Below, in pieces: positions 1-12,169 of a DNA stretch of 64,000 nt. Position numbers and translations under genes: made by a program. The stretch is from Coenobita brevimanus (Eukaryota > Arthropoda > Malacostraca > Decapoda > Coenobitidae): contig CM064665.1 of assembly GCA_032717465.1 (NCBI GenBank), positions 24,519,588-24,583,587 of the forward strand, given 5' to 3'. The notes beneath the pieces are model-generated. The model was given only the letters and a program-made list of their open reading frames with translations. It was not told the DNA's origin and did not search any database. Numbering within the stretch: position 1 is the first letter of the stretch; each line of letters starts with the position of its first letter.

Positions 1-559
1 TTTTTTAGTAACACCACAGGCTTATCTGGTTATTATTTACCAGGCCCTGGAAAAAAAAAAAATTCTTTGTTTCTATTTGTATGAATGTGTAAGACCCTTT
101 CTTGTCCACACTGATATAAGTATCAAAGAAAATTTTGTGAAAGGTAGCAATTTAGTAAAAGTGTCCTGAGATCACTTTAAAAAAAAACACAACCAAGTTC
201 GAGAGCTGATAGCTAAAAATATAATGAGTAAGAACTTTTTTGTGTGCTTATTTTATACCCCTTACCTCAGAACCTCCCAAACACAGGTTGCTAGTTCAAT
301 TTTCAAAAAACACCATTGAAAAATACAAGAGAAATATTACTCACACAATAAGCATAGTCGTGAAAATCACCCGATACCTGTAAATGCTATATGAAGACCA
401 AGGTGTCGAGGGTCTAACACCCACCTAACACTGAGTCTCAACATGCAATGCAGCTACTGAGAGAGACGATGTTCTGGAGATAAAGGAACCATGTGTATAA
501 TGCAGTGTTGCATTATTGGATGAATTTCACCTGGGTATGCCTATCCAGGGTTAACAGAT
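1..559. other. unassigned AT-rich sequence
   Basis: I see no convincing exon, RNA gene or transposon protein here. There are short homopolymer A runs. It may contain more of the LINE whose reverse transcriptase fragment begins at about 560, but the minus-strand similarity fades below that point. Confidence 0.4.
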
Positions 560-1439
560 TAATAACAAATTATTTTCCCTTCCTAAAACCGAACTGCCTT
601 TCTGTTATCGTATTGCGTTCTTCTCAATGGTTTACCCAAACTTTTCTTATCAATTTTTCTAGTATCTTACAACAATGGTCAGTGATACTGGTTGGAAGCT
701 GAGTGGATTCTGTCTTTCCCTTTCTGGAATAAGGGAGCAATGTTTGCTTTCTTCCAAATATCCGGTAGTTTACTTTGACCTAAGGATTCCTTGATTATTA
801 AATATACTTGTCTACTTAACTCTTTAGCACATTCATGTAGCACCTAACCTGAAATTTCGTCAAGACAATTTGCCTTTCCTTTGTCTTATTTGCTCAACAC
901 TTCCTGTACTCCTTTTTCTAATGTTTGTATATACAGTAATATGTGTGGGCATGCATGCTCCATATTATCTCTCAAAATTATTATACTATGTTACTGAATG
1001 GAAAGTTTTATTTAGTGCTTTAGAAATATCTTTTTCTTGTGTCTTGATAATCGTTTCGTCCGTAATGGATTGTATTTTATCTTTAACTTGGGTTTTGCAT
1101 CGGATGTAACTGTATAATAGCTTCTCTTATCATTACTTTTACTTATAATGTCTTCCTCAAACTCTTTCTGAGCTTCTCTCCTTATCCCTGTATACACGTT
1201 TCTTGCCTGTTTATAGTTTATATATGCCTTCTCACTTTTGTGTCTTCTTTATCTATTCCACAGTAAGTCTCTTTTTCTTTTGCTTTTTTATATTTTGTAT
1301 TAAACCATTTCTTCATTTTCATTTCTGTTTCTTTGTGCTATAGGATGTAGTTTTGGACTCATATTTCATAAAATTCACAGAGTTTTCTACATATAACATT
1401 TAAATCTTGCCCTCTAAGCTCCTTTTCTCAATCTATTTC
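560..1439 (-). mobile_element. outer LINE, fragment a: pre-RT linker and RT fingers
   Basis: Minus-strand translation, broken by frameshifts, gives a Jockey/CR1-type LINE ORF2. From 1430 down there is a pre-RT linker (WFNTKYKKAKEKE followed by YTGIRREAQKEFEEDI). From about 850 down there is the start of the reverse transcriptase, with LPDIWKKANIAPLF, an ILEKLI helix and QFGFRKGK. These are the usual first RT blocks of that superfamily; the palm with its YxDD box is absent. The fragment stops abruptly at 1439 where an LTR begins. The matching upstream part of the same ORF resumes at 15034, so the LTR element was inserted into this LINE. It is a pseudogene. Confidence 0.75.
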
Positions 1440-2536
1440 TGTCAGAGGGGGATGTGAATTTACGAATAAAAGCTGATATTACTCGAAAGTAAAGACATGG
1501 GATTGGCTTGTGAAAATCAAGTAGTGAGTGTTGCTATATATTCTGGCTTACTTCGCCAATTCTCTAAAGACGAGAATTTTATTAACTTTCTCAACAGTAC
1601 ACAGCAAAGACTTCTCTACTCACAAGTGCTGATTGTTAGTACTTTTAGCCTCTGGGAAAGTATTATTGCCCCCTGACAATCATTAACTAATACTAATAAT
1701 GGACAGGTTCTTACTGGTGCTTAACTCTTAGCTGGCACAACAGAATTAAGTTTTAATATGGAAGAACTGACTTAAATACCAGTCGTGAATAATGCAAGGA
1801 GCTTGTGCAAGCTAGGAGCGGCAAACCAATGTAAGCTCAATGTGGAGAAATGAAACATCATTAACACAGTTAAACGAGCTCAAAGAAAAGAACTGTAAAT
1901 TTATTGATTACAATAAAATAAATTTACGTTACATGAATCTCAAAATGAATTCAAAAGGGGATTTCACGGTCACAGAGGGACTCATGAATTCAAATAACAA
2001 AGCAAATACACTCACTCACTCATTCAAAAGCTAATCAGACTTAAGACTAAGAAAACGAACGAAAAGGTTGGTCAGTGAAGGGAGCAGAGCTGAAGCTACA
2101 CAAGACTGGGCGTTTCTGCTAGGGCAGGCTGCTGCTCATTGGCTCGGCTCACTGCAACCACTCACCAAACTCGGCGGGGAAATACGGGGAATCGTTGAAC
2201 TCTGGAGACTGTAGGCGCTAGGGGACCTCCTCTCTCAGGTCTCGCACAATGAACCTCCTCCTGTGGCTGCTCACTCATGTAAGCAGCTGGACACAGCCCA
2301 ACAGTCAAGAGGCAATGTGAGAATGACAACTACACAAAAATTTTCGCTCAATGAAACGCACTGTCTATACAGAAGGACAGTTACTTGTGAAACAACAACA
2401 AGGGTTATGAAATTCATTATGATCTGAGTACAAAAGCGAGGCAGTTAACGGTCTGAGCGAAACTTTATGCATTTCAATGAGATTCAGACGTTCCCTTATA
2501 CAATACTAATAGAATGTCGCAAATTAGTTCGTGTCA
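1440..2536 (-). repeat. 3' LTR of the Gypsy-like element
   Basis: It is a direct repeat of 13916-15033 with the same order throughout, scattered substitutions and small indels (by eye about 90 percent identity or better). On the plus strand it begins TGTCAGAGGGGGATGTG and ends at GTGTCA. It is the 3' LTR because gag-pol reads on the minus strand. The two copies differ at many transitions, so the insertion is not recent. Confidence 0.88.
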
Positions 2537-2552
2537 TTACTCCCCATCAAAA
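2537..2552 (-). promoter_or_regulatory. candidate polypurine tract
   Basis: Immediately before the 3' LTR on the minus strand is the purine-rich run GATGGGGAGTAA, the expected position and composition for the plus-strand primer of an LTR retrotransposon. It is short; the call rests mainly on position. Confidence 0.5.
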
Positions 2553-2694
2553 TAAAATTTTTCATAGAAAATTTAACAGTAGGTGATATTTACATCCTAA
2601 CTCAGTTACACAAGATTCACATTGTGGTGTGTGTACTGTCCTGCTACAGGAGAAAATCACTCTCGCCAATGAGCGTAAAAACCTCGTATTTAAG

Positions 2695-5600
2695 TTAATC
2701 CTTACACCGATGGCATGTTTCCCAATGTTTTGCGTGTCCGGCGGGGTTATTCGGGCTCCGACAGACTCTAAAAAAATATTTGCCAAAAATCAGTTATTAG
2801 CCCCAGAATATTAAAATTACATAAGCATATGGCACATACCTTCAGCTTTCTCCTGGGATGTTTGTTGAGCCTTCGTCTTTACCGTAGGACTTGTGGAGAC
2901 CTCTGAAGTTGGGTAACGAAGTCTCCACTTTACACTTCCCGACAACCCGTAATATGATTACCACAGCCAGATATTAACACTATAAACACTACTCTATGAT
3001 TATCAAGTAGTTTGGGATCCATACTCCAAAAAAAAAACACTGTGAAAGCAATGAAAAGTACGAGCGCGTATGACCTTCCCACTTGCGCTAGTTCGCTGTT
3101 GGTATTCTGTCATTTATTATTCATAAAACCCCTCACACTTTATATTTCTATTGCTATATAACACTTATATATATCTGGAGTCTTTATCCATAAGTTTCCT
3201 TCAATAGTATTAGTTTATTGACACTGAAGTCATTAAATTTTTCATTCAGTAGAGAGCCACGGATTCACTTTCACTGTTATAACATCAAGTATTTGTACTC
3301 ATATTCTTATATTACTAATTACTTACATTTCTATTTACATTTTCTATTGTATTTTCAATATTTACTCTTCTATTTTACTTACACTATGTTATTCACTGTC
3401 ACTTTCAGTAACATAAAACTATATTACACTATTCAATCATATGTACTGTACAGCCATTGCTTTTACTTGCTATTTACACATTATTTACTCGTTATTTACA
3501 CGTTATTTTCACATTACTTTCCTTTCCCACTTGCACTTTTAGAACTGCTTCTGGCTGTGGTAATCAAAGAAGCAGGTAACACAGAGGGGAACCTGGCACT
3601 CAGCGCACTGCCAAGAGGTGCGTTTGTACTCAGGTGTGCGTCGGGTGGTATGAGCACACACCTGGCACCTGCGGATCGCAACATTCCTCGTCTGTGGCAG
3701 GCATTTGCACCAGTCTGTGCCGATCCATGTACGCCCTCTGCTCAAGTCTGTCGGGAAGTGTTACTGGATGGTGCCTTGGAGCTGCTGCTGTCACCCTACC
3801 ATATCTTTCAAGCAGCTGCAGAACACAAGTCCTGGTGAACAACCTCAGGGAGAAGGACTTGGGTGGCTTGACCTTCATCTTGTACAAGATGAAGGCGTTC
3901 AACATCGTCATGTCTATGAGATGCAGAAAAACTTTCCTGTACTACCTAGTATTCTTCCTGAGGCAGTCGATCTCTCCAATCATCATGTCGGACTTGTCCA
4001 CCAGCCACATGTTGATATTGTAGTCTAACACAGCATCAGGTTTCCTCACAGGTTCGCCTGTCTTACGGTCGACCTTCCCACTGTCTGTTATTTCCCCCTT
4101 ATGTACGGTGGTGAGCATGTGCACGACCCTCTTGTCATGCCACCGTATTGCCAGCATCTTCTCAGACTTGCGTAGGTGCACGTTTTCTCGCTGCGAGGTT
4201 CCTGCCTCTGGGAATTTAGGGAAGTTGGCACAACTACTCTTCACAGTGCCGCAGGAGCTGATGCCGTGCTCTGAAAGGTATTTGGCAAGTTTCGGTCCTG
4301 TATAATAGTTGTCTGTATACAGCACATGATTCCCACCAAAATACCTTTCAAGGAGCACTTTCTCTACACAGCCTGAGAAGCCAAGGGGGTGTGTTTTATC
4401 AAGATCGACAGTGCTGGCTGAATAAATGACGAAGTCTTACAGTCACACAGTACAAAGAACTTGATTCCAAAGCGATGCCATTTGCTTGGAATGTATTGCA
4501 CAAACCTAAGACGTCCTCTGAACAAATCCAATGATTCGTCAATGACAACTTTCTGAAAGGGGTGGAAGAATGTCATAAGCTTATCCTTCATTCTGCTCAG
4601 AATCTCCCGGATCTTCCAGAGTGGGTCAGTTTGGGAAGGTACATCGTTGTCGGCAAAGTGCAGGTTTCCCATGATGTTCCGGAAGAGATCTCTGGCCATG
4701 TACTTATTGAAGGTGGGTGAGGGTAGTAAGGGGTCCATGGACCAGTATTCTTCCAACACATGCTTCTTTGAGTGTGGCATGAGAAGTATGAGGGCGAAGA
4801 ACACATACAGCTCCTGCACTCCCAGCATGGACCACTGTTGCATCTTGGCTGCACCTGTACCACTTGCAGCACGTTGTGATTCATACCTGTTTGTCTCATC
4901 ACATATGTGCTGCATGACTTCGTCATCGAGGAATGCCAAAAGGAAGTCCACACACTCAGCATCCTCGTCAAGAGTGAAGGCAGGCTGTACTCCTGAGGAA
5001 CTCTCGTCAAAATCGAGATGTTCAGGGACAAAATCGGACCCTTCCATCCACGCAAAGGCATCCAGGATTCCCTGTCGTGGTGGTGTAGGGTGGGTGAGGG
5101 TGGAGGGTGGCTGTGAGGCAGATTTATCACGTTCAAGGTTACTCGCACTGACCCTGGGTTGCCGTACAGCACTAGCAGCCCTTACTCTACTAGTAACTGT
5201 ACTTTTACGGGTCAGGGATTTACCTCTTCCTCTATGGCCTGCCTTCACTGTTGATGCTGGTGGTGACTCCGACGACGAAGACTCCGGAGATAATTCAGCA
5301 GAAGAGGAAGAAATGAGTGAAGTGGGGCTTGGGGAATGGGGAGGTGAATCAACTCGGGACTCATGGTGGGCTGGGTCATGCGAGGCCATTGTTCTGGGGC
5401 TAACACGCCGCCTTTTCACTCCCTTCCCAAATTTCTTCCATTGCTGCACTAACGGCTCCTTTCCCTTGGAGCTAGGGATAACTTGGGACACTGAAGCACT
5501 CATACTAGTAGTTTCTGGCATGATTTCCTCACCCAGCTCATCACACGAATCCCCCGAAGGGTCAAAATCACTATCCATCATCATCATTGATAATTCTGCT

Positions 5601-6449
5601 AGTTCACGTTCGACTGCAGAGTCACTTAGTCCTTTCCTGCTTCCTTCACGAGTTTTTCTGGGTGTAGAGGTCACGGGGCCCTTTGCAATGGGCACAGAAG
5701 TGGCAGAAATGGAGGGGCACGAGTGCGACATGCTTTGACTACAGCGGAGGACAAGGAACTAAATGCTGCGGCTTATCTGAGAAGGCAAGGGTTGACAGTG
5801 ACAATGGGGCTGACAGCTGCTAACTTACATGCTAATAAATTATTGGTAGAAAATCTCGGTAATACATAAAGAAATAGGTAGTTCCAGGTGAATGTAAATG
5901 TCACTTAGGCTTCTCCCTTCCTTTCTGATATACATTTTTATTAAAGAAATAGATTACAAGGCATAATTCAAAGGGGAAATTACCGTGGTAATGTAGCGAA
6001 TGAATGCATGTGAGGTGTTGTCAGGTGATAATTAGCCAATTCCTGGTTTATACCCTATCACTTACCTTATTATTTTTTGGTAGATATTATTTTGTATAAG
6101 TATAGGGCATAGGGCTTATTTCAATGGATGAAATCTGTGGAAAAATCCAGGGGAGATTTGCTTACCGCAGCGCGACCGGGGAGGTGAGACGACAGGGTAA
6201 TGGAGGGGAGGTAGGGAGGGGAGTCAGGAATGGGGGAAAATCGCTAAAATGTCAACAATGGATGGGAGTACAGATGAGATTTGGAGTGCTGACTAGTGTT
6301 GGACATTGGCAGTACTGATAGATGATACAAGCCACCACTTGAAAGCCTGGGATAATTCAAAATAACACAGAATCACAAAAGTGACACCCCGCGGTATGAT
6401 CCATTGCGCCCGAGCGTCACGAAAGTGACGCCCCAAGGTTTGGGGTTAA
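2695..6449 (-). mobile_element. piggyBac element, copy 1, inserted in LTR element
   Basis: A TTAA at 2695-2698 and another at 6446-6449 bound a 3.75 kb element carrying a piggyBac transposase pseudogene on the minus strand. The right end, read inward, is CCCCAAACCTTGGGG and shares the CCCC-AAAC-GGGG pattern with the ends of related copies at 26925, 29236 and 50295. The left end is more decayed. It lies between the RNase H region and the 3' LTR of the Gypsy-like element, so it inserted after that element. Non-coding flanks (2740-3250 and 5740-6430) are shared with the two deletion derivatives elsewhere in the window. Confidence 0.85.
3539..5731 (-). pseudogene. piggyBac-family transposase (DDE_Tnp_1_7), frameshifted
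   Basis: The family cuts and pastes DNA at TTAA sites. The start codon is at 5731. The first 290 or so residues are low-complexity, acidic and serine-rich. The conserved core follows: VIDESLDLFRGRL (first catalytic Asp), QYIPSKWHRFGIKFF, YTDNYYTGP (second Asp) and DYNINMWLVDKSDMM (third Asp). After a further block (LNAFILYK) comes the C-terminal cysteine-rich zinc domain, RCQVC ... CAECQVPLCVTCF, ending near 3539. The reading frame shifts near 4440, breaks near 3920 and again around 3740, so no complete protein can be made. All three catalytic Asp residues are still visible. It differs from PGBD-type host genes in being flanked by transposon ends. Confidence 0.88.
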
Positions 6450-7304
6450 TAGAAGCAAACTTGAGAAAAAAACTCCATGACGATGGTGAAAAATCCTGTA
6501 CTCAGGTCAAACTGAGAGAAAAGTTTGTTACATTTACATAAACAACTAATTTTATGTAGCGTGGTGTATGTAATACATCGTGTAGTTGTGACAGTTGTAG
6601 TGTAACTGTACCTATGTGTAAAATGATATGATACAAATTAATAGCAAATGGAGACAATGAGGCAGAAGAGATGAGGCGGCAGCATGCGGCAGAGATGATC
6701 AGCTGATCTGCATAACAAAACTGCTAAACCCGCCAACTGTACCTGCGAAGGCAATCAAGGTGGAGCATCAAAAGTGTCAGTGCGACAAACAATTTTTATT
6801 AAATTACAGTTTCTCTCTCTGCCTAGTAGTCAGTACATATGCTACAAAAGGCACACCATTATTTTCTTAATGGATACATTATTAACCAGGAAACGTAGTC
6901 CCAGGACAGAATCTCAAAGGACCCTTTAGTTTACTGGTTAAACCTAACTCTACACTTACGATTAATATCGGCAAGCTGAGAATCGCTATGCAATCTCGGG
7001 CAGGTCACATTTTAACACTCAACGTTGTGTGAACACTCATGTGGATAATGTGCATTCTCTGGAAATCCTCAGAGAGGCCCACAGCTTGAGGCACCACAAG
7101 GTAATTCAGACACAGCCTCGGATTGCCCTCTGTGGGGGTCTCAAACTTTCCCCTTAACCTACCGTACCTATGTATGTACTGACTCTGGACATAATGTGTC
7201 TTGACTGAACTACGAGCAAGATACTGGGAGCCAAGCTAGTCCTTGGATTACTCAAATCTCTCAAGACCCTTGTCTTGTGGACCCCAGTGTACAACAGTTG
7301 CCCA
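6450..7304 (-). other. 3' untranslated part of the Gypsy-like element
   Basis: This lies between the end of RNase H and the piggyBac insertion and belongs to the internal region of the LTR element. I see no further protein domain, and in particular no envelope-like frame. Confidence 0.5.
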
Positions 7305-7690
7305 TTAGTAATCAGTTAGCAGGCCAGACATCAGGTCTGTGCCTGCACTGTCACATTCCTTGATGTATCTCACAACAAAGTTTAACTGCTGCGAATACAG
7401 TGTCCAGCGTGTCAATCTTGCATTGACCATCTTTGTCGTCCTGAGACTAGTGAGTGGCATATGATTGGTTTCCAGAGTGAATGGTGCTCCATATGAATAA
7501 AAGTAATATTTCTTAACACCGTCAACCATGGCCAAGAGTTCCTTCTCAACAGTACTGTAATTCCTCTCGACGGGTTTTAGCTTACGGCTGTGGTATGCCA
7601 CTGGGAAAATTCCACTTTCCTATTCTTGCATTAGTACGGCACCTACTCCATCTTGTGAAGCATTAGTGCGCGGTACGAAAGGTTTATTAG
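7305..7690 (-). pseudogene. Gypsy-like element: RNase H domain
   Basis: Removes RNA from the RNA:DNA hybrid during reverse transcription. The minus-strand frame has QDGVGAVLMQE, an in-frame stop, then VAYHSRKLKPVERNYSTVEKE, LLAMV, TNHMPLTSL, ARLTRW and NFVVRYI, the normal order for Ty3/Gypsy RNase H. Two positions where the family has catalytic or conserved Asp read Asn: RTNAS (usually RTDAS) and TNHMPL (usually TDHxPL). The conserved KEL glutamate is present. It is the last pol domain before the 3' LTR, which confirms the unusual domain order. Confidence 0.85.
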
Positions 7691-8023
7691 AATCAGGCAA
7701 CTGCAATATAGGCTCCTTACACAGCATATTCTTGAGGGTGGCAAAAGATCTCTCTTACGCTTCTCCCCATTCAGTGGCATTTGGAGCATGTTTCTGAAGC
7801 ACCTTGTACAACGGTTGGACAATAAGAGCAAAGTTTGGGATAACACTTCTATAATACCCCACTAGGCCGAGGAATGCCATAATCTATTTCTTGGTCACGG
7901 GTCTCGGGGCTTCCCTAACCTTTCTGATCTTGTCGCCCTGACACTTGCAGCGATTGTTGCCAACAATATGTCCGAGGAACTCCACCTCACTGTGCGCAAT
8001 TTTTCACTTGCTAGGTTTCACAG

Positions 8024-8760
8024 TCATGTTGAAACTCTGGAATCTACTGAAGACAATTTCCAAGAGTCTGAGGTGCTCCTCCAACATGGCAGATGAACGA
8101 GAACATTGTCAACGAACATTTCTACTCTTACAATACCATGGACCACTTGTCTCATGGTATGACTGAATACTGCTGGGGAATTGGTAAGTCCAAATGGGAG
8201 GACCTTATACTGATACAACCCCCTAGGAGTAGCAAAGGCAGTGAACTGACAGCTCTTGGAGTGAAAGGGAATCTGAAAGAATCCCTTCACCAAATCGAGC
8301 TTCGTGAAATATCGTGACCCTGCTAGCTTGGAGATGGCAATATGATCACCCACTCAGCATCCACTTTGGTGATTGCATTTAGCCTCCTATAATCACCATA
8401 AATCCTGACTCCACCATTCTTCTTGCGGACCACTACCATAGGACTACAGTAAGGAGATGAGGACTTTTCAATATTACCTGCAGTCTCCATGTCAGCAATT
8501 TTGTTGTCTACTGGGTCCAGTAGTCGCATGGGAATCAGATATGGCTTAACTTTTACAGGAGTATTGCTAATCAACTCAGTTGTGTGACACTCAACCTTTG
8601 CGAGTCTAGGTTGTTCAGAGAAGACATCAGGATACCGACAGAGCAGTGACCTTATGGCACTCTGGTCACCTAGTGCTATGTCAGTGTTAAGTAAGACATC
8701 TCCGACAGTCTCCTCCTGGTGGTACTGAACGGTTAAGGGCTCGTCATGATGGTCATCAGC
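8024..8760 (-). pseudogene. Gypsy-like element: reverse transcriptase
   Basis: Minus strand. Domain start: LLCRYPDVFSEQPRLAKV, ELISNTPVKVKPYLIPM, SSPYCSPMVVVRKKNGGVRIYGDYRRLNAITK. After a frameshift near 8340 come KLAGSRYFTKLDLVKGFFQIPF (first catalytic Asp present), FATPRGLYQYKVLPFGLTNSPAVF and the active-site box, which reads FVDNVLV instead of the usual xxDD, so the second Asp of the pair is Asn. The N-terminal part is in one uninterrupted frame with the integrase C-terminal module upstream (to 9078). The thumb and linker between 8024 and 7690 are decayed. Confidence 0.88.
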
Positions 8761-9482
8761 TGGGATCACTGCAGCTGCCCAAGTTTCTTCCAGCGGCTGG
8801 TCACTGTCAATGGCTACTCGTGGACCAGTCTCCTCGGGGTTTGACTCATGATAAACCTTCAGCATGTTAATGTGGAACCTTTTATGAAGATTCTCCATCT
8901 GAATTATGTAGTTGAGGTCTGAAATGCTCTCTACTACATCATATGGGCCCTTCCACTGTGCCAACGACTTGTTCTGGGCAGTGGGGAGTAACACCAAGCA
9001 TTTATCGCCTGGACTGAATTTCCGAAGCTTTACCTTCTTATCATAATAAGCTTTCTGAACTTCGCGCGCCTTGATCAATTCTTAATCAGCTAACTCGCAT
9101 GTCGACTGGAGGCGGTCTGCTAAATCAAGAACGTAGGTGTAGGTGGTCTTGACTTCAGGGTCGGGTTCTTCATCATCCCATAACTCGTGAAGGACTTGAA
9201 GTGGCCCATGGACCAACCTTCCATACACCAGTTCAAAAGGTGAGAACTTCAAAGAATGCTGTGGGGCTTGTCGGTATGCAAATAGAAGAGGTGCAATGAA
9301 CCACGGCCATTCCTTTGGCTGTTCGGCGGCCATGCACTTTAGCATCTTCTTGACAGTCCCATTGAACCTCTCACATGACCCGTTACACATGGGATGATAG
9401 GGCATAGTTCGCAAGCCTCGAATGGACAACAACCTTAATGCTTTTTTCATCATTGCAGAGGTGAACTGTGAACCCCGGTTGC

Positions 9483-10887
9483 TTAACCCCTTGGCCGATG
9501 GCCCGGAATTTTCTGTGCATGCCAGGCCGATGCCGGGGCCATTTTTTGAAGTTTTGACAATTTTTTTTTTTTTCTTGCCATATTGAAGAGAAAGTTCAGA
9601 TGCACCTAACAGTGCAAATCCCAGCTTCCTAGACACATTTTATGGCTTGCAATGGAGCGCGGAAGTTGCAGAAATATCGGTAACCGATATCAGCCGCCCA
9701 GGGGCGCGCCGCAACGCAAGTGGGAAGGTGTTGTTATTTTTTTTTTAACTCCCAAAACAATAAGAATGGTGCTGAAATGTTGTGCATATATGAAATATGG
9801 TGTTATCTAATGATTTCAGTACATAATCTGTTAGGAATGGCTGGAGAAAAAATTGTTATGAATAATTTTTCACCTTTTTGATATAAAATATGTTTATGGT
9901 AGTTTAGAGTAATTTTTTACGTTATCGTTGTGCCCATGTTTGGAAAAGGGAGAGAAAGAGTTGAATTTTCGGTCCTAAATGAGAAACCTGCACGTCCTCC
10001 AAGGTTCCCACACCACGAGCGTGGCTAAAAATAGAATCGTAATGCAGTTTCAGAAGTCTACTAATTACGAACACAGATACAAAGCAGAAATAAGTTTACA
10101 GACGGGGGGAAAACGTATTTTTTCCTGTAATAACATGTTCATCTTTATCATTTTACGTTCATCTTTATCATTTTACCTTGTTATTTTCGCAATATATACT
10201 GCTGTCTCGTAAACAGGGTGGTTATATGTGTTTTGCAAGGGAGGAAAAAGATTGTACCTTCTGTCTGGGTCGAGATAATGGGTGTAACTGTGTTTTTAGG
10301 CATGGCCACGAGCGAAAAAATCGTACATCCACTCGTCATTATAGCAAGTGGTGAACTGACAGCTGATGTGTGAGAGGGTGAAATCAAAGTCAGTCTCATG
10401 TCCCAGATTATCGTTCACTTCCCGAAGGTTTTCAGTTTTCTACAAGTTGCACTGCATCAAATGATCCAAACCATTACAGCAAACCTGAGAAAATAGGTAA
10501 AGATACCAGGACAAAAATGAATTTTTCACTTATCATGTCTTTCTTGTATGTGCCTGTATTACTTCATAATCGTAAACAGGTGGTTGTGTGTGTTGTGCAA
10601 GAGAGGACAAAGATGATATATTCTGCCTGGGTCGAGATAATGGGTGTAGTTGTGCTTGTTTAGGCATGACTAGGAGCGAAAAAATCGAAAAGCCACTTAT
10701 CACAGCAGCAGGCTTTGAACTGCTTGATGAGGTGTATGGGAGTGTAGTGTAGGTCAGTGTGAAGACGTTCAGAACGTTCGTTCACTTCCCAAATTTTTTG
10801 CAGTTTTTTATAGGCTGCTCTCAAACGATGTCGGCGGCCATTGATCGGCTAAACGTCATTCGACGCCGGCCGCCACGGAGGGGTTAA
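9483..10887. mobile_element. TTAA-flanked non-autonomous piggyBac-like element
   Basis: A TTAA duplication at 9483-9486 and 10884-10887 bounds a 1.4 kb non-coding insert. Its ends begin CCCCTTGG on the left and, inverted, CCCCTCCG on the right. It sits inside the integrase core, between the helix ending in PKEVL and the NRGSQF motif, and integrase codons on both sides stay in one frame when one TTAA is counted. I see no transposase frame inside. TTAA duplication with CCC-type ends points to piggyBac mobilisation, but its interior is unlike copies 1-3, so it is a different family. Confidence 0.75.
10208..10815 (+). repeat. internal direct duplication of the TTAA element
   Basis: Two direct copies of roughly 240 bp, at about 10208-10450 and 10571-10815 (offset about 363 bp). 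They share CGTAAACAGG, TGGGTCGAGATAATGGGTGT, GGAGCGAAAAAATCG-like text (AGCGAAAAAATCG) and TTCACTTCCC. They are diverged, so the duplication predates or accompanied spread of this element family. Confidence 0.7.
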
Positions 10888-11371
10888 GACCTCCTTGGGG
10901 ATACCTACATGACAGAACACTTCAGTCAATGCCTCAGCAACAGTGATGGCCTCTATATTCTCAAGGGCCACGGCTTCAGGCCACTGTGTGGTGAAATCAA
11001 TGATAAGTGAGGATATACTTTGATCCATCACTAGCTCTAGGAGAGGTTGGCCCAACAATGTCAGCTGCTACTATCTCGAACGGTTAATAAATTATAGGCA
11101 TTGGTTTCAATGGCGCAGGATGGACACATCCCCACTCAGTGGTACGCTGACACACATCGCAGGAATGCACAATCCTAGTTATTTCCTGTCCCATTCCTGG
11201 CCAGAAAATGTCATCATAGATGCAGTCAGAGGTTTCTTTTGACCCATGTGACCTCCCATCACTGAACAATGACCTAATTTAAACACTGCTCGGCGATACT
11301 TCGTGGGAACGACGAACTGCAGTCGAACCTCGCCCTGGGGTGTTTATGACTCATGGTACAGCCGTCCTTGC

Positions 11372-11929
11372 TTACGAAGGAACCTGGTTTGACCTCCCCA
11401 TGAATACCCGGTACTTAACAACATTACCCTCCAGCTTCTTACAAACTGAGGCAAGTGTTGGGTCAGACTGTTGTTCTTGGACAACATCTTGACTACGAAT
11501 CAGATCTTGCAGCGTTGCAAATGTCAATGGGGTGACACTGTCCAGAGCCTTAGCCATGGCTCGTGTTACTGCAACAGCCGAAGTCTGAGTAGCAACATCT
11601 ACGGCGCAACTATTTTTGACGTCTGGTATGTCGCCTATAATGAGATCAAACAAAGGTTCTGGCATGACAACAGCAGCTGTCAAGCCAGTGTAGAAAGGAG
11701 ATGCCACCTGGATACATGCCTCAGGGAACAATCTCACTGATCCATCGATAAGTCTAACTTGGATCTCCCTACCTGTGTACTCGTCGGACCAAACTAAACT
11801 CTGCTTGACGGAGCAACCTGAGGAAACATTATCTCTCAGAATATTTACCGAAACACCTCCCACAAACCTCTGCTGAACAAGAAAGGCAGTGTTGCTGGTG
11901 GAAGGGTCTGAGGAGTAGCAGTCAGTCAC
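11372..11929 (-). pseudogene. Gypsy-like element: aspartic protease and linker
   Basis: A retroviral-type aspartic protease that would cut the Gag-Pol polyprotein. Visible: TAFLVQQRFVGGVSVN, then LRDNVSSGCSV where the family has an active-site D-T/S-G, SLVWSDEYTGREIQVRLIDG, and LFDLIIGDIPDV near the end of the fold. The active site reads D-N-V, so it is probably inactive. The frame continues through VTRAMAKAL and a linker (QQSDPTLASVCKKLEG) that in this element type precedes the integrase zinc module, again placing integrase next to protease. Confidence 0.75.
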
Positions 11930-12169
11930 TGATGAGACTGCAGAACGAACGATGCAGCAAATGTGGCGCCCTGAGAACTACAGTAAATGCCTGAGGGGCC
12001 ATGCTCACTCTCTGAGGAGTTGGAGCATTGACCACTTGTGGTGGAGAGTTCACTGTCACTGGGGGACTAGTGAACTGTGGAGAAGTACCTGTACTGGTGG
12101 GGATGGAACCACCGTGTGCTTGTTGTGGAATGATGGCTGCGTTTGCATCCTGCCTCTGATACACTAAAG

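Larger units (their letters stand above)
8840..11269 (-). pseudogene. Gypsy-like element: integrase, split by a TTAA element
   Basis: Inserts the cDNA copy into chromosomes. In order on the minus strand: an H2C2 zinc module (HSCDVCQRTT at 11160; IYDDIFWPGM just before it), the catalytic core starting with ADIVGP at about 11050 (first Asp), IDFTTQWPEAVALENIEAI, then after the insertion NRGSQFTSAMM (the family has D where N stands) and HPMCNGSCERFNGT (catalytic Glu present). The C-terminal GPY/F module follows: KFSPGDKCLVLL, QWKGPYDVVE, KRFHINMLKVYHE. Frameshifts occur near 11000 and 9080. The same reading frame continues on both sides of the 9483-10887 insertion. The frame from 9078 runs straight on into RT. 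Confidence 0.88.

Noticed and set aside
4647..5738. 363-codon plus-strand frame
   Set aside because: Antisense shadow of the piggyBac transposase pseudogene on the minus strand.
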